The notes beneath the pieces were generated by a model. The model searched no databases. It was not told the DNA's origin and saw nothing but the letters and a program-made list of their open reading frames with translations. The translations under genes and the position numbers were made by a program. From the NCBI GenBank assembly GCA_009784575.1, contig WRBK01000009.1:1-64000 (forward strand): a stretch of 64,000 bases of DNA, read 5' to 3'. The stretch is from Defluviitaleaceae bacterium. GTDB taxonomy: Bacteria > Bacillota > Clostridia > Lachnospirales > WRAX01. Positions 43,492 through 53,935 of the stretch are shown here, one piece after another; position 1 is the stretch's first letter, and every line of letters begins with the position of its first letter.

Positions 43492-45099
43492 CTAGTTCTC
43501 CTCATAAGAAAAATAGTCAAAATCCGCATATGTTCTGGGTAGCTTTATGCCGCTAGAATCTATACAGAACATGCCCACAAAAGCACCTGTAAACGCCGCA
43601 CCTTTGCAGAAATCATCCGAAAGCTTGTAGCTATCAAACTCTATGTCTATCTCATTCCAAGTTTTGCCATCAAAGGAATAGCTGTATGTATATTTTTCGC
43701 CGCGTACACAGGACTTTAGATGCACATATTCCGCACTTTCTGGCACTATTATCTCATTGCCCGCTAGCGGATTTGTATACACCTCGTTTTCTGCCGTCAT
43801 TATCTCTAGCACGCGCCCTTTTTCTTCATGATGCGTTATATATAGCATAGTCCAGTTGGCGGTGTTGTAATAATTCGACAACCCTGCTAACTGCTGTATG
43901 TTCTTAGGCAAAAAAGCTACTACCGTTGCAGCATCAAAGTCCAAGCTCTGCCAACGGCGCAACACATGGGATTGCACAAAAGGCGATTGAAGAGATTGCT
44001 TGCCGTATAGGCGCAAATGACTAGGATTTTCTGTAAGATTCGCAATTTCTTCATCTAGCGGTATACGCAGGGTTTGGTAATGAATATTTAGCTTGTCTGC
44101 ATCAAAATTATCTATGCCGCACCAATCTTGTTCCCATGGATGCTCTGTTAATGTAGTTTCAATGGTTACAGTTGGTTGATTTCCACCATCTGCCAAATAT
44201 GGCCAGCCATCACGCCACACCATCTTTGCTATTGATGTTTCGCGCCCAAGCGGGCAATATCCCCTATCCTTGCCGCCATCACCTTTTATTGGTCTGCCCA
44301 TTAGATATACCAAATACCACTCGCCATCCGCCGCTTGTACCCAAGATGCGTGACCTGCCTTTTGCAGGGGATTTTCGGGGTTGTTGCAGCTTGTTATCAG
44401 TGGATTTTGCGGATGAATTTCATATGGACCTTCAATGTCCTTGGAGCGAGCCACGGTCGCCATATGCCCATAACCCGTGCCGCCTTCCGCCGTTAGCAGA
44501 TAATAGTATTCGCCAATTTTATAAAGATGCGGGGCTTCCGTAAGCCTAATATCCGAACCTTTGAAGATTATCTTTGCTTCGCCAACAAGGCGTTCGCGGA
44601 AATTTGAATATTGCTGCAACACAATACCATAAAAACGGTGATTTTTTTCGCGATGGTCCCAAACCATGTTTACTAGCCACTGTTTGCCATCTTCATCATG
44701 AAAAAGCGATGGGTCAAAGCCAGAGCTATTGAGGTATACAGGCTCGCCCCAGTCACCATCAATTGTATCGCATGTAACAAGGTAGTTGTTGCCTTCTTTA
44801 AAAGCACCGCGAACCACTTTCATGTCGCTGTATATTAACCAAAACTGTCCCGCATGGTAGCTGAGTTGCGGTGCCCAAACACCGCCGCCATCAGGGTTGC
44901 CTAACATATTTAGCTGGCTGACACGGTTAAGGGGGCGGGCGGCTAGTCTCCAGTTTTTCATATCTTTAGAATGATAAATCTGCACACCAGGAAACCACTC
45001 AAAGGTGGACACCGCAATATAATAGTCATCATTTACTCTGCAAATGCTTGGGTCAGGGTTAAAACCTTTTAAGATAGGATTTGTAATAGTCATTGTCAT
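43492..45099 (-). CDS. GH43 family beta-xylosidase/arabinosidase
   Basis: 535 residues, the usual length of GH43 beta-xylosidases with a C-terminal beta-sandwich. It starts [20 protein letters not shown], with the catalytic base Asp in NPDPS; the second Asp lies in [14 protein letters not shown] and the acid Glu in [10 protein letters not shown]. There is no signal peptide, so it acts inside the cell on imported xylo- or arabino-oligosaccharides. The start at 45099 has CAGGAGGG about eight bases upstream, which rules out the longer frame. No transporter gene lies beside it. Confidence 0.9.
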   Translation of the reverse strand: MTMTITNPILKGFNPDPSICRVNDDYYIAVSTFEWFPGVQIYHSKDMKNWRLAARPLNRVSQLNMLGNPDGGGVWAPQLSYHAGQFWLIYSDMKVVRGAFKEGNNYLVTCDTIDGDWGEPVYLNSSGFDPSLFHDEDGKQWLVNMVWDHREKNHRFYGIVLQQYSNFRERLVGEAKIIFKGSDIRLTEAPHLYKIGEYYYLLTAEGGTGYGHMATVARSKDIEGPYEIHPQNPLITSCNNPENPLQKAGHASWVQAADGEWYLVYLMGRPIKGDGGKDRGYCPLGRETSIAKMVWRDGWPYLADGGNQPTVTIETTLTEHPWEQDWCGIDNFDADKLNIHYQTLRIPLDEEIANLTENPSHLRLYGKQSLQSPFVQSHVLRRWQSLDFDAATVVAFLPKNIQQLAGLSNYYNTANWTMLYITHHEEKGRVLEIMTAENEVYTNPLAGNEIIVPESAEYVHLKSCVRGEKYTYSYSFDGKTWNEIDIEFDSYKLSDDFCKGAAFTGAFVGMFCIDSSGIKLPRTYADFDYFSYEEN

Positions 45100-45250
45100 T
45101 TTTTGCTCCCTCCTGATGCATATAATGGTTTTTCTTAAATATAACACAATATATGCCGATTGAAAAGTGTTTTTCGCCATTTCTGATACAATTTTGAATA
45201 CGATATAGCTTGAACCAAATGCTCCTATGGTTAATAATGGTGATTAGGAG

Positions 45251-45745
45251 GTGATATTTATTAAAAGATTTATAATAGCAATTGTTTTGGTTTTAATTAT
45301 TTTTGCTTTTCCGCAGAGCGTTGGCTCTGGTGAATTGGACATGCTCAAAGTATTCTTTTATGAGATAAGCGAAGATGGGCATGATGTTATGAACTACTAT
45401 AATATCATTATTCCCGTGTGGCTTTCTGTAGAGCAACGCGCCATCATTGTTTTCACAGAAATTTTTGATAATTTTAATCCCGATGAAATGATTTATGCTC
45501 CGCCAAATGTTCAGGTATTAGATGTGGTTTTTGATGCTGAAAATGCTCATCTCATCGTAAATCTTTCCTTGGACATACTAAATTATGGCGGCACTTATTT
45601 TGAGCATTTGCTAATAACAAAACTAATGACAAATGCCGCAAATATCACAAATGTTAATTATTTCACAATTTTAATAAACAGCGAGCCGCGTTATTTTCCA
45701 GAAGGCACTACGATTCTCAAAAATTCCCTTGCATTTTTTAACTAA
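45251..45745 (+). CDS. GerMN-domain-like exported protein
   Basis: 164 residues. A hydrophobic N terminus (FIIAIVLVLIIFAFP) serves as signal or anchor. The rest follows the GerMN pattern of sporulation/germination proteins: LDVVFDAENAHLIVNLSLDI, then LITKLMTNAANITNV and TILINSEP. The strong AGGAGGTGAT site overlaps the GTG at 45251, so translation may start at the ATT three codons later, which would be an unusual initiator. Located before gpr, it may be a spore gene; this is inference from domain and context. Confidence 0.6.
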   Translation: MIFIKRFIIAIVLVLIIFAFPQSVGSGELDMLKVFFYEISEDGHDVMNYYNIIIPVWLSVEQRAIIVFTEIFDNFNPDEMIYAPPNVQVLDVVFDAENAHLIVNLSLDILNYGGTYFEHLLITKLMTNAANITNVNYFTILINSEPRYFPEGTTILKNSLAFFN

Positions 45746-45795
45746 TGCGGAACAAAAATACTCCTATAATCTTGAATCTTAGGAGGCAATACATT

Positions 45796-46539
45796 ATGAA
45801 AAATAAAATTGTAAAAGCTGGGCTATGCGTTATGGCGGCAAGCATGTTGCTATCTGCTCCTGTGTTTGGTTCGGAGCTAGCAAGAGAATATGACGATAGC
45901 TCGTATGCCATCACAAGCTCTGTATTTTGGCGCAAAAAGGACCAAGATAACGAAACACCACAAACAAGTCCAGAACCAAGCGCAACACCTACAGTAGCAC
46001 CAAAAGATGCGACAACTCCAAATGTAGCACCACAAGAAAGCACACCAAAGGCTCCTGAAACAACGCCAAAAGATGCACCTAAAGAAACATCAGAAAAAAC
46101 TCCTACACCTAACCAGCAAGCCCCACAACAACAAGCACCACAACAGACACCACAACAAGCACCAAAAACTGACCAGCCTAAAGAAACAAGCGAAAATACA
46201 GAAAGCAACAATGAAACCGCAATGGCATTCTACAACAACCCTGGTTCTACGCAGAGTCAGGGTGGTTCTGCATCCGCACCATATCAACACAACAATGCGG
46301 CTACAGGCAAAGTTACAGACTATGTGCCAGGTATTACCACAGAAATCCATAAGCTTTTAGCAGCACAACCAAGCATACAACTAGACCCAAATGCTTATAT
46401 TGTGCAGCTTGATGACGGGCTATGGCTTATTATGGGCAATATACGCGCCAAACTTGATATTCTTATATATGTAGACCAAAAGAATATGCAAGAAGCAGGG
46501 GTGCATGGCGGCAGTAACGCTATACCAATGTATAAATAG
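45796..46539 (+). CDS. Secreted Pro/Thr/Gln-rich protein, unknown
   Basis: 247 residues. Signal peptide (MKNKIVKAGLCVMAASMLLS, cleavage after VFG), then a low-complexity region of about 110 residues rich in Pro, Thr, Ser, Gln and Glu (many A-P-Q-Q and P-K-E-T units), and a small C-terminal domain (TEIHKLLAAQPSIQLDPNAY, then IVQLDDGLWLIMGN). It is probably an exported linker-type protein held at or near the cell wall. AGGAGG lies nine bases before ATG 45796. Its terminator-like hairpin separates it from gpr. Confidence 0.65.
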   Translation: MKNKIVKAGLCVMAASMLLSAPVFGSELAREYDDSSYAITSSVFWRKKDQDNETPQTSPEPSATPTVAPKDATTPNVAPQESTPKAPETTPKDAPKETSEKTPTPNQQAPQQQAPQQTPQQAPKTDQPKETSENTESNNETAMAFYNNPGSTQSQGGSASAPYQHNNAATGKVTDYVPGITTEIHKLLAAQPSIQLDPNAYIVQLDDGLWLIMGNIRAKLDILIYVDQKNMQEAGVHGGSNAIPMYK

Positions 46540-46554
46540 ATATGTTCAATAACA

Positions 46555-46590
46555 AAAGGGGTCGTGGAAAATTCCACGACCCCTTTAATA
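46555..46590 (+). terminator. Long perfect hairpin before gpr
   Basis: AAAGGGGTCGTGGAA and its exact complement (15 bp) enclose two bases and are followed by a short AT-rich tract. It lies between the secreted-protein gene and gpr. The T run is poor (TTTAATAA), so it may be a leaky terminator or a processing hairpin. It sits inside the longer gpr reading frame and therefore argues for the later start. Confidence 0.7.
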
Positions 46591-46598
46591 AAGAAGGG

Positions 46599-47615
46599 AT
46601 GACATATGTGCAAAATATATACACAGACCTCGCGCTGGAGATGGCTGAGCAACTTTCAGGTGGTCAAGGCGGCAGCGATAGCGGCATTGATGGCGTGGAA
46701 ATTAGTGTGGAAAATAACGAGGTTCATGATATCAAGGTTACAGTCGTTCAAATCACAAACGATGCGGGCGAAGCCGCCATGGGAAAGCCAAGAGGAAACT
46801 ACATTACAATAGAGTCGCCAGAAATAATGGTAAACAACGTAGAAGCGCATGAAGAAATCATAAGCATACTAGCAAATAAGCTCGCTGAATTGACAAAAGG
46901 TATCAAAAAATCAGGCGGCTCTACATTAGTAATCGGTCTTGGCAATCGCGATGTAACCCCTGATGCTCTTGGCCCTAAAGTGGTGTCAAAAGTGCTTGTA
47001 ACGCGCCACATAATGGAGAGTCTGCCGCAAGAACTAGCTGGCGGACTTGCCCCCCTATGCGCTCTTGCACCAGGTGTAATGGGTACAACAGGCATAGAAA
47101 CGGCTGAGGTGGTACGCGGCTTGGTGGAGCATATCAAGCCCGCATTGGTAATCTGCATAGATGCCTTGGCAGCACGCAAAATAAGCCGCATAAACCAGAC
47201 CATACAGCTTGCAGATACAGGCATATCACCTGGGGCAGGTGTGGGCAATAAACGCATGTCATTAAATCAGCAAAGCTTAGGAATCCCAGTAATTGCTATT
47301 GGTGTTCCCACCGTCACTGATGTCGCTACTTTTGTCAATGATGCCATGGACTTATTCCTATCCGAAATGTCAGAAAGCACACCAGAAAGCTTACAAGATG
47401 GCGCAAAGTTTTTTGATATGTTGCAAAAGTTGGAGGATAGGGATAAGTATGCAATTATTCGCAATATCTTGCAACCCTATGTGGGCAACATGTTTGTTAC
47501 GCCAAAGGAGATTGGCGAGGTTGTGGGATGGCTGGCGAACATTATTGCAAATAGTATAAATATCGCAACGCATGAGGGGATATCGCGAGAGGATATTAAT
47601 AGGTTTATGTATTAA
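46599..47615 (+). CDS. gpr: Spore germination protease GPR
   Basis: 338 residues. Matches GPR, the A25 aspartic protease that degrades small acid-soluble proteins during germination: the autoprocessing region IYTDLALEMAEQL, VIGLGNRDVTPDALGPKVVS, LAPGVMGTTGIETAEVV, VICIDALAARKISRINQTIQ and DTGISPGAGVGNKRMSLN. ATG 46599 is chosen because the hairpin at 46555 lies inside the upstream extension to 46542. Its presence shows the organism forms spores; expression in the forespore is expected from the family. Confidence 0.95.
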   Translation: MTYVQNIYTDLALEMAEQLSGGQGGSDSGIDGVEISVENNEVHDIKVTVVQITNDAGEAAMGKPRGNYITIESPEIMVNNVEAHEEIISILANKLAELTKGIKKSGGSTLVIGLGNRDVTPDALGPKVVSKVLVTRHIMESLPQELAGGLAPLCALAPGVMGTTGIETAEVVRGLVEHIKPALVICIDALAARKISRINQTIQLADTGISPGAGVGNKRMSLNQQSLGIPVIAIGVPTVTDVATFVNDAMDLFLSEMSESTPESLQDGAKFFDMLQKLEDRDKYAIIRNILQPYVGNMFVTPKEIGEVVGWLANIIANSINIATHEGISREDINRFMY

Positions 47616-47619
47616 AAAT

Positions 47620-47647
47620 GGGCGGCTATGAGCCGCCCTAGAGTTTT
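47620..47647 (+). terminator. Terminator of gpr
   Basis: GGGCGGCT-ATG-AGCCGCCC followed by TAGAGTTTT, five bases after the gpr stop codon. Confidence 0.75.
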
Positions 47648-47680
47648 CACGATTTTACTGTTGCGTTTGCAAAATCCAAT

Positions 47681-48400
47681 CTACAAGGACAAGGACTTGC
47701 TTTCCCAGTATGCCGAGGTTGCGTATGGATGAAAGCCAAAGCTATAGTAAAATGTTGCCTAGGTCCAACCAAGGCTTTTGTTGCCCTGAGAAGCCCGCAA
47801 CGTCAAACAGGTTTAACCAATGCAACTTTTGAAAGCTCATCAAACCACATGCCGCAATACGATACAAAATCGCCATTGGGCGCAACCACAGCAATCTTTA
47901 AATCAAGATTTACATTTGGTCTTTCGAAACCCTTTTGTAGTCATATGTGATAATATCTTCAGACTCAAAAATACTTTCGTCATTGTCCTCGTGGTCAAAC
48001 CCATGCCACAAAACTTGACCATATCTAAATAAATCATAATTTTCTGCCATGCTAGTAATTTTGAATCCCTCAGGCAATACAAAACCAATCTTTTCTACAT
48101 CTGCAATAGTATAAACCGCATTAAATTCCCTTTCGTTTGTTGGCACAAAGCCATGCTTTGCGCAGATATTTTGCATATCGGTATCGCCGTCTTTTATAAG
48201 TACCTTAAATTTCCCATCTTTTGCAAGAGCATCCTTTGCGTGCAAAAGCATCTCTCTTTGTAAATACTGAGAGTAATCACCCAATCCCATCTTCCAAAAT
48301 GGTAGTAATGTCAATCGAGTTCTATCAAAAATGGGCATAATGCGTTACAGTCATTCCCAAACAAAGGTTCTGGGTTATATTTTATGAATTTCGCAGACAT
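47681..48400 (-). pseudogene. Decayed GNAT acetyltransferase gene
   Basis: Pieces of one acetyltransferase lie in order but in different frames. ATG 48400 (after GAGAGG) opens AKFIKYNPEPLFGNDCNAL; a second frame carries the main N-terminal part down to ITYDYKR near 47935; a shift leads into FERPNVNLDLKIAVVAPNGD, which ends in a stop near 47812; another frame holds RCGLLRATKALVGPRQH; and the last has FYYSFGFHPYATSAYWESKS up to the stop at 47681. At least three frameshifts and probably one deletion are needed to explain this, so the gene is dead. The order of motifs is that of the usual GNAT C terminus. Confidence 0.75.
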
Positions 48401-48443
48401 TATTCGTCCTCTCTTGCACCTTTTTGTTTATTGTGTTATCTAT

Positions 48444-49898
48444 CTAAACCTTCTTTGCTTTTATTTGATTGTACAGTTTGACATACTCCTTAGCCGATGC
48501 ATCCCACGAAAAATCAGCAGACATGGCATTTTTTCTTGCTACCGCAAAATGTTCGCTATTGCCATCACCATAAAGGCTCAACGCTTCATCCACCGCCCAT
48601 ATCAAACCACTTGCCAAATAGTCCTCGAACAAAAGCCCACAACCCGCACCATTATTATAGTCATAATGGGTTATGGTATCTGCCAAGCCACCTGTTTTTC
48701 GTGCTATAGGCAAAGAGCCATAGCGCATGGCTATTAACTGACCAAGCCCGCAAGGCTCGAATAGAGAAGGCATAAGGAAAAAGTCGCTTGCAGCATAGAT
48801 TTTTTGTGCCAAATTTATATCAAACATTATATTCGCGCTTAGCTTTTGCGGGTGGTGATGTGCTGTTCCCCAAAAGAGATGCTCGTATTGTACGCTGCCA
48901 GTGCCAAGCACCACAATTTGTAGGTCGCGTTGCAAAAGCTCATGCATACAGGCAGATATGAGGTCTAGCCCCTTTTGCTCCACAAGTCTTGAAATAATAG
49001 CAAATATTGGTACATCTGGTCTTTGTGGCAAACCAAGTTGCTTTTGCAACTCTGCCTTGTTTATCGCCTTGCCCGCCATATTTTGAGTATCATAGGTTGC
49101 AAAAAGACGTGTGTCAGTTGCGGGGTCATTTTCTGTGTAATCTATGCCGTTTACAATGCCTATCAACTGATGCGAACGAGCCTTCAGCATACCATCCAGA
49201 CCATAGCTATAGCTTGGGGTTTGAATCTCTTGAGCATAGGTTTCACTAACAGTCGAGATATAGTCAGAATATGTAAGCCCCGCCTTCATATAGCTTGCAG
49301 TATTATGAAATTCCAATTTATCATTTACAAAATAGCCGTCATTTAAGCCCACCTGCGGCAAAATATCGCGCCCAAACTGACCCTGATACTGCAAATTGTG
49401 TATGGTAAAGAGGCTTTTTGTGTTTTCATAAAACACAAAGTTTCTATAAATATCCGCAAGATATACGCACCCAAGCCCCGTTTGCCAATCATTAAAATGA
49501 ATTATGTCGGCTTGAAAATCTATGGATGCAAGCATGGCAACAGCCGCCTTGCTAAAGAATGCAAAGCGTTCAAAATCATCGCCGCTACCATATAGGTGAC
49601 CGCGACTAAAATAATGGTCGTTTTCTATGAAATACACAGGCACATTGCCATTATTAAGCTCTAGTACCCGCGCTACAGGCTTGCGCCAGTCCAAGGTTAC
49701 CTCGAATTTAGCAACTTCTTTTATGCCTTCTAGTTTCGCTACATCTATTGTATTATATTTGGGCATAACCACTCGAACATCCACGCCTTGTGCCATCAGA
49801 GCCTTTGGCAAGCTGCCCGCCACATCGCCTAACCCACCGCTTTTGATGAATGGTCCCGCTTCAGATGCCACAAATAATACTTTTAATTTATTTTTCAA
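48444..49898 (-). CDS. glgA: Glycogen synthase GlgA
   Basis: 484 residues, a GT5 ADP-glucose-dependent starch/glycogen synthase. The ADP-glucose site KSGGLGDVAGSLPKAL is near the N terminus; HFNDWQTGL, TIHNLQYQGQFG and the C-terminal FEPCGLGQLIAMRYG with TGGLADT follow. Full length for the family. The start is TTG at 49898 with AGAAGATGA upstream. No other glg gene is adjacent, so glycogen genes are dispersed here. Confidence 0.95.
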   Translation of the reverse strand: MKNKLKVLFVASEAGPFIKSGGLGDVAGSLPKALMAQGVDVRVVMPKYNTIDVAKLEGIKEVAKFEVTLDWRKPVARVLELNNGNVPVYFIENDHYFSRGHLYGSGDDFERFAFFSKAAVAMLASIDFQADIIHFNDWQTGLGCVYLADIYRNFVFYENTKSLFTIHNLQYQGQFGRDILPQVGLNDGYFVNDKLEFHNTASYMKAGLTYSDYISTVSETYAQEIQTPSYSYGLDGMLKARSHQLIGIVNGIDYTENDPATDTRLFATYDTQNMAGKAINKAELQKQLGLPQRPDVPIFAIISRLVEQKGLDLISACMHELLQRDLQIVVLGTGSVQYEHLFWGTAHHHPQKLSANIMFDINLAQKIYAASDFFLMPSLFEPCGLGQLIAMRYGSLPIARKTGGLADTITHYDYNNGAGCGLLFEDYLASGLIWAVDEALSLYGDGNSEHFAVARKNAMSADFSWDASAKEYVKLYNQIKAKKV

Positions 49899-49956
49899 TT
49901 AAATCATCTTCTTTCATGATAGCTGATTGTAGAAATGGTTTTATGTCTTGTCCATT

Positions 49957-50162
49957 TTATAACCTTATATGACTCCCTGTTTGTCGCACAACAACGCGCC
50001 CAAGCCGCATCAACTCACCTATCAACTCACTCGCATCTACATCTCTCGGGGTTCTCATGCCGCCATGACCTCATATTTCATCAGCATGAGGCGAATTGTG
50101 GACGGCATTTCACCGTCTAATGAAAGGGACATCTCGCGGCATCTCGTAATTCTGCTTTTGCA
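49957..50162 (-). pseudogene. Remnant of a hicB-hicA toxin-antitoxin module
   Basis: Read on the minus strand, one frame has AELRDAARCPFH and the next frame DGEMPSTIRLMLMKYEVMAA followed by TGA, which together resemble the end of a short HicB antitoxin with one frameshift. The TGA overlaps an ATG (50058), as in hicBA pairs, and the new frame opens RTPRDVDASELIGELMRLGR, then VVVRQTGSHIRL, the typical HicA start, but stops after 33 residues where HicA should have about 70-80. Both genes are therefore broken. The remnant starts directly after the recR stop codon. Confidence 0.65.
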
Positions 50163-50768
50163 TTATAACTCTCGCCGCCACTGTAAGGCACGCAAAAGCG
50201 TTATGCTATCCACATATTCTAGGTCGCCGCCAACAGGCACACCGTGCGCTATGCGCGTTACCTTCACCCCCAGCGGTTTTAGCAGGCGCGATAAATACAT
50301 GGCTGTTGCCTCACCTTCCACATTTGGGTTTGTGGCTACTATTACCTCTTTCACGGCTCCTTCGTCCTCTAAGCGCAAAAGTAACTCTTTTATGCGCAAC
50401 TCACTTGGACCAACACCATCCATTGGTGATATAGCTCCATGCAAAACATGATACACGCCGTCATATTCGCGGGTTTTTTCGTATGCCGCCATGTCCTGTG
50501 GGGTTTCCACTACCATTATTGTACCCGCATCACGCGTACCATTTTCGCATATATAGCATGTCTCTTGGTCTGTGAGATTATAGCATTTTGAGCAATATTT
50601 GGCAAGGTCTTTGGCATCTATTATGGCATCCACCAATGCTTGTGCTTTATCTGTAGGCGTATTAAGCACATGAAACGCCATGCGCTGTGCCGATTTTTGC
50701 CCTACGCCTGGTAGTTTAGCAAATTCTTCTATGAGGCGTGCCACGGGATTTCCGTAGTAATTGTGCAT
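50163..50768 (-). CDS. recR: Recombination protein RecR
   Basis: 201 residues, full length. Helix-hairpin-helix [17 protein letters not shown], the four-Cys zinc finger ([16 protein letters not shown]), and the Toprim region [16 protein letters not shown] with [14 protein letters not shown]. RecR loads RecA with RecF and RecO during gap repair. It lies two bases after the ybaB stop, the usual ybaB-recR pair; dnaX, which normally precedes them, is not here. Confidence 0.95.
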   Translation of the reverse strand: MHNYYGNPVARLIEEFAKLPGVGQKSAQRMAFHVLNTPTDKAQALVDAIIDAKDLAKYCSKCYNLTDQETCYICENGTRDAGTIMVVETPQDMAAYEKTREYDGVYHVLHGAISPMDGVGPSELRIKELLLRLEDEGAVKEVIVATNPNVEGEATAMYLSRLLKPLGVKVTRIAHGVPVGGDLEYVDSITLLRALQWRREL

Positions 50769-50770
50769 GA

Positions 50771-51103
50771 TTAAAACAACCCTGGCATACCTGCAGGCAT
50801 AACTTTGCTCATCTCATTTTGTACCATTTCGTCCGCTTGACGCAATGCCTCGTTTACCGCGGTAAGCAAGAGGTCTTGTAACATCTCTACATCATCAGGA
50901 TCAACAGCATCTGGGTCTATTGTTATGTCTAGTAGCTCTTTTTTGCCATTAATAGTAATTTTTACAACACCACCGCCGCTAGAGGTTTCTAGGGTTTTTG
51001 TTTCCAGCTCTGCTTGTGTTTCTTCCATCTTCTTTTGCATTTTTTGTGCCTGCTTCATTAGATTGTTCATATTTTGCGGCATACCGCCAAATCCCTTGGG
51101 CAT
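50771..51103 (-). CDS. ybaB: YbaB/EbfC nucleoid-associated protein
   Basis: 110 residues. The coiled N terminus [20 protein letters not shown], the beta core [20 protein letters not shown] and the C-terminal [20 protein letters not shown] define the family, which binds DNA as a dimer. Start at 51103 with GAGGAGG upstream. First gene of the ybaB-recR operon, divergent from gap. Confidence 0.95.
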   Translation of the reverse strand: MPKGFGGMPQNMNNLMKQAQKMQKKMEETQAELETKTLETSSGGGVVKITINGKKELLDITIDPDAVDPDDVEMLQDLLLTAVNEALRQADEMVQNEMSKVMPAGMPGLF

Positions 51104-51199
51104 ATTTATTATCCTCCTCAAAATTTTAATTATGTTACACCTATAATATCACAAATCGAAAGCAAATACAAATAAAAGCTTTTTATTTTTGCCAAAATG

Positions 51200-51208
51200 T
51201 GTTATACT
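51200..51208 (+). promoter_or_regulatory. Extended -10 promoter of gap
   Basis: TG-T-TATACT about 50 bp before the gap start codon. The -35 box is poor, which the extended -10 can compensate. Confidence 0.55.
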
Positions 51209-51237
51209 ATTAACATACAAAGGCAAGATAAAGATAA

Positions 51238-52266
<1,029 letters not shown>

Positions 52267-52279
52267 TAAGAATAATAAC

Positions 52280-52313
52280 AAAAGATGCAATCCACATGGA
52301 TTGCGTCTTTTAA
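52280..52313 (+). terminator. Terminator of gap
   Basis: AAAAGATGCAATCCA-CA-TGGATTGCGTCTTTT, a 15-bp stem with one G-T pair, ending in TTTT, 14 bp after the stop codon. Confidence 0.85.
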
Positions 52314-52315
52314 AA

Positions 52316-52514
52316 TTAATCCCAATCTATTTCATTGTGACTAACAGTATTGCCATCAAAGAAATCTTGCTCTACCTGTTCTATAGCGTTTTACCACAAC
52401 TATATGCGAAATTTGCCAATACGAAATCTGCTGGTTTTTCTTAAATAACCCTTTAACATTTTTATTTTGAGAAGATATAAATTTGATTGCTTGTCTTGAA
52501 TACTCAATTCTCAT
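52316..52514 (-). pseudogene. Remnants of a RelE-like toxin and neighbouring gene end
   Basis: From ATG 52514 the minus strand reads RIEYSRQAIKFISSQNKNVK, like the first residues of a RelE/ParE-type toxin, but the frame then loses the pattern. Further down a different frame reads IEQVEQDFFDGNTVSHNEID and ends at TAA 52316, like the C terminus of a small antitoxin-type protein. Frames and lengths are not compatible with working genes, so this is a decayed toxin-antitoxin locus or two fragments of one. Confidence 0.45.
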
Positions 52515-52533
52515 AAACCCTACCCTTATACCC

Positions 52534-53862
52534 TTACGCCCCAAGCATCCTAACAATATCATTATAAAACACCACAGCCGCCAGAGCCATCAAAAGCACA
52601 AAGCCTACAAAATGTACCAAACCCTCTCTATCAGGATTAATAGGTTTGCCGCGTATAGCCTCTAGGAAAAGAAAGATTAGGCGACCGCCATCAAGCGCGG
52701 GCAGCGGCAGAAGGTTTAGTATGCCTAGGTTTACAGAGAGCATGAAGGTGAAGTTTACAAGCGACCAAAAAGCTGCCATGCCGCCGCCAATCTCCAGGCT
52801 CTGCTCTACTTGGTCTCCTACTGTGGTTACAATGCCTAAAGGTCCCATAAGTCCCCCTAAACCATCTGAAAACAGCGAGGACACAGCAAATAGGGTAAAG
52901 CGTACGGAAAATGTTAGATTATGAAAACCATCGGCAATACTGCCAAAAAAGGTCTGTCTTTGCACCCAATTTAACTCATCTATATACACAGTTTCGCCAT
53001 TTTCATCAATCTGTGTTTGGGCAAAAAATGGCCCAACTATTCTGCCTGGCGTAAAGCCCACTAGGTATCTGTTTTCTTCTTCAAAGTATATCGGTGTTAC
53101 AGTGGTGCTAAATATATTGCCATCACGCTCTACTTCCAGATGTATTGGCGAACCATCCGCTCTATGCATTTCAAGTATGAAATCGCCGTAAATATTAACA
53201 TTTCGGTCGTTTATACGTACAATGCGGTCTCCTATTTGTAAGCCTGCATCCGCAGCAGGAGAATCCACAATAAAGCAAAGAGCATATCTTTCGCCCGTAA
53301 AATATGGGGTTGCGGTAATGTTCAACCTTTCACCATTACGCTCTAGCACTATATCTACATCAGTGGTATCTTCCCGCGTTAGTACGAGATTAGGTCCAAA
53401 AATCATATCAACATATTCGTCACCAATGCGTACAATGCGGTCTCCACTTTCGGCACCTGCTTGAGCAAGGGGCGAAAATCCCCTAAAACCCATAATTGTG
53501 GCATCTAGTGAAGATGTAAACATGGATAACGCTATAGCTAGCAAAAGTGCCAGCACAAAATTCATGATAGCCCCGCCAGCAATAACCAAAATTCGCCACC
53601 AGACGGATTTGGAGTTAAAGGAGCGTGGGTCTACAATGCCCTCATCTTCACCCATCATGCGGCATGAGCCACCTAGCGGAAATAGCTTTATAGACCATGT
53701 TGTGCCATTTTTTGTAAAGTGTAGCAGTCTTGGGCCCATGCCTATAGAAAATTCTTCTACATGTATGCCCGCTGCGCGCGCCGTCCAATAATGCCCTAAC
53801 TCGTGCACCACCACAATGATTGTGAAAATTAATAAACCTGATAATATTGTCATTATTCCCAT
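52534..53862 (-). CDS. rseP: Site-2 protease RseP/RasP
   Basis: 442 residues. HELGHYWTARAAGI supplies two zinc ligands and NLLPLPALDGGRLI the third; a PDZ domain (about residues 200-260; DAGLQIGDRIVRIND) follows another PDZ-like region (QAGAESGDRIVRIGDEY). Four membrane helices. This protease cleaves anti-sigma factors and signal-peptide remnants in the membrane. ATG 53862 lies ten bases after GAGGT. It follows cdsA after about 70 bp; dxr, which often stands between them, is absent. Confidence 0.95.
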   Translation of the reverse strand: MGIMTILSGLLIFTIIVVVHELGHYWTARAAGIHVEEFSIGMGPRLLHFTKNGTTWSIKLFPLGGSCRMMGEDEGIVDPRSFNSKSVWWRILVIAGGAIMNFVLALLLAIALSMFTSSLDATIMGFRGFSPLAQAGAESGDRIVRIGDEYVDMIFGPNLVLTREDTTDVDIVLERNGERLNITATPYFTGERYALCFIVDSPAADAGLQIGDRIVRINDRNVNIYGDFILEMHRADGSPIHLEVERDGNIFSTTVTPIYFEEENRYLVGFTPGRIVGPFFAQTQIDENGETVYIDELNWVQRQTFFGSIADGFHNLTFSVRFTLFAVSSLFSDGLGGLMGPLGIVTTVGDQVEQSLEIGGGMAAFWSLVNFTFMLSVNLGILNLLPLPALDGGRLIFLFLEAIRGKPINPDREGLVHFVGFVLLMALAAVVFYNDIVRMLGA

Positions 53863-53935
53863 ATAAAATCGTACCTCGTTTTCCAAATTATTCTATATCA
53901 ACCGCATAATAGATTATATGCAGAATTTGTCCAAA

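Noticed and set aside
47729-48032. Plus-strand frames of about 70 codons after gpr
   Set aside because: They lie opposite the decayed acetyltransferase, whose motifs are on the minus strand.
48384-48737. Plus-strand frame of 117 codons at the glgA end
   Set aside because: It is the shadow of the glgA 3' end and has no ribosome binding site.
49969-50451. Plus-strand frame of 160 codons overlapping recR; also a structured RNA next to recR
   Set aside because: recR and the hicBA remnant on the minus strand explain the sequence; no signal recognition particle RNA core motif was found.
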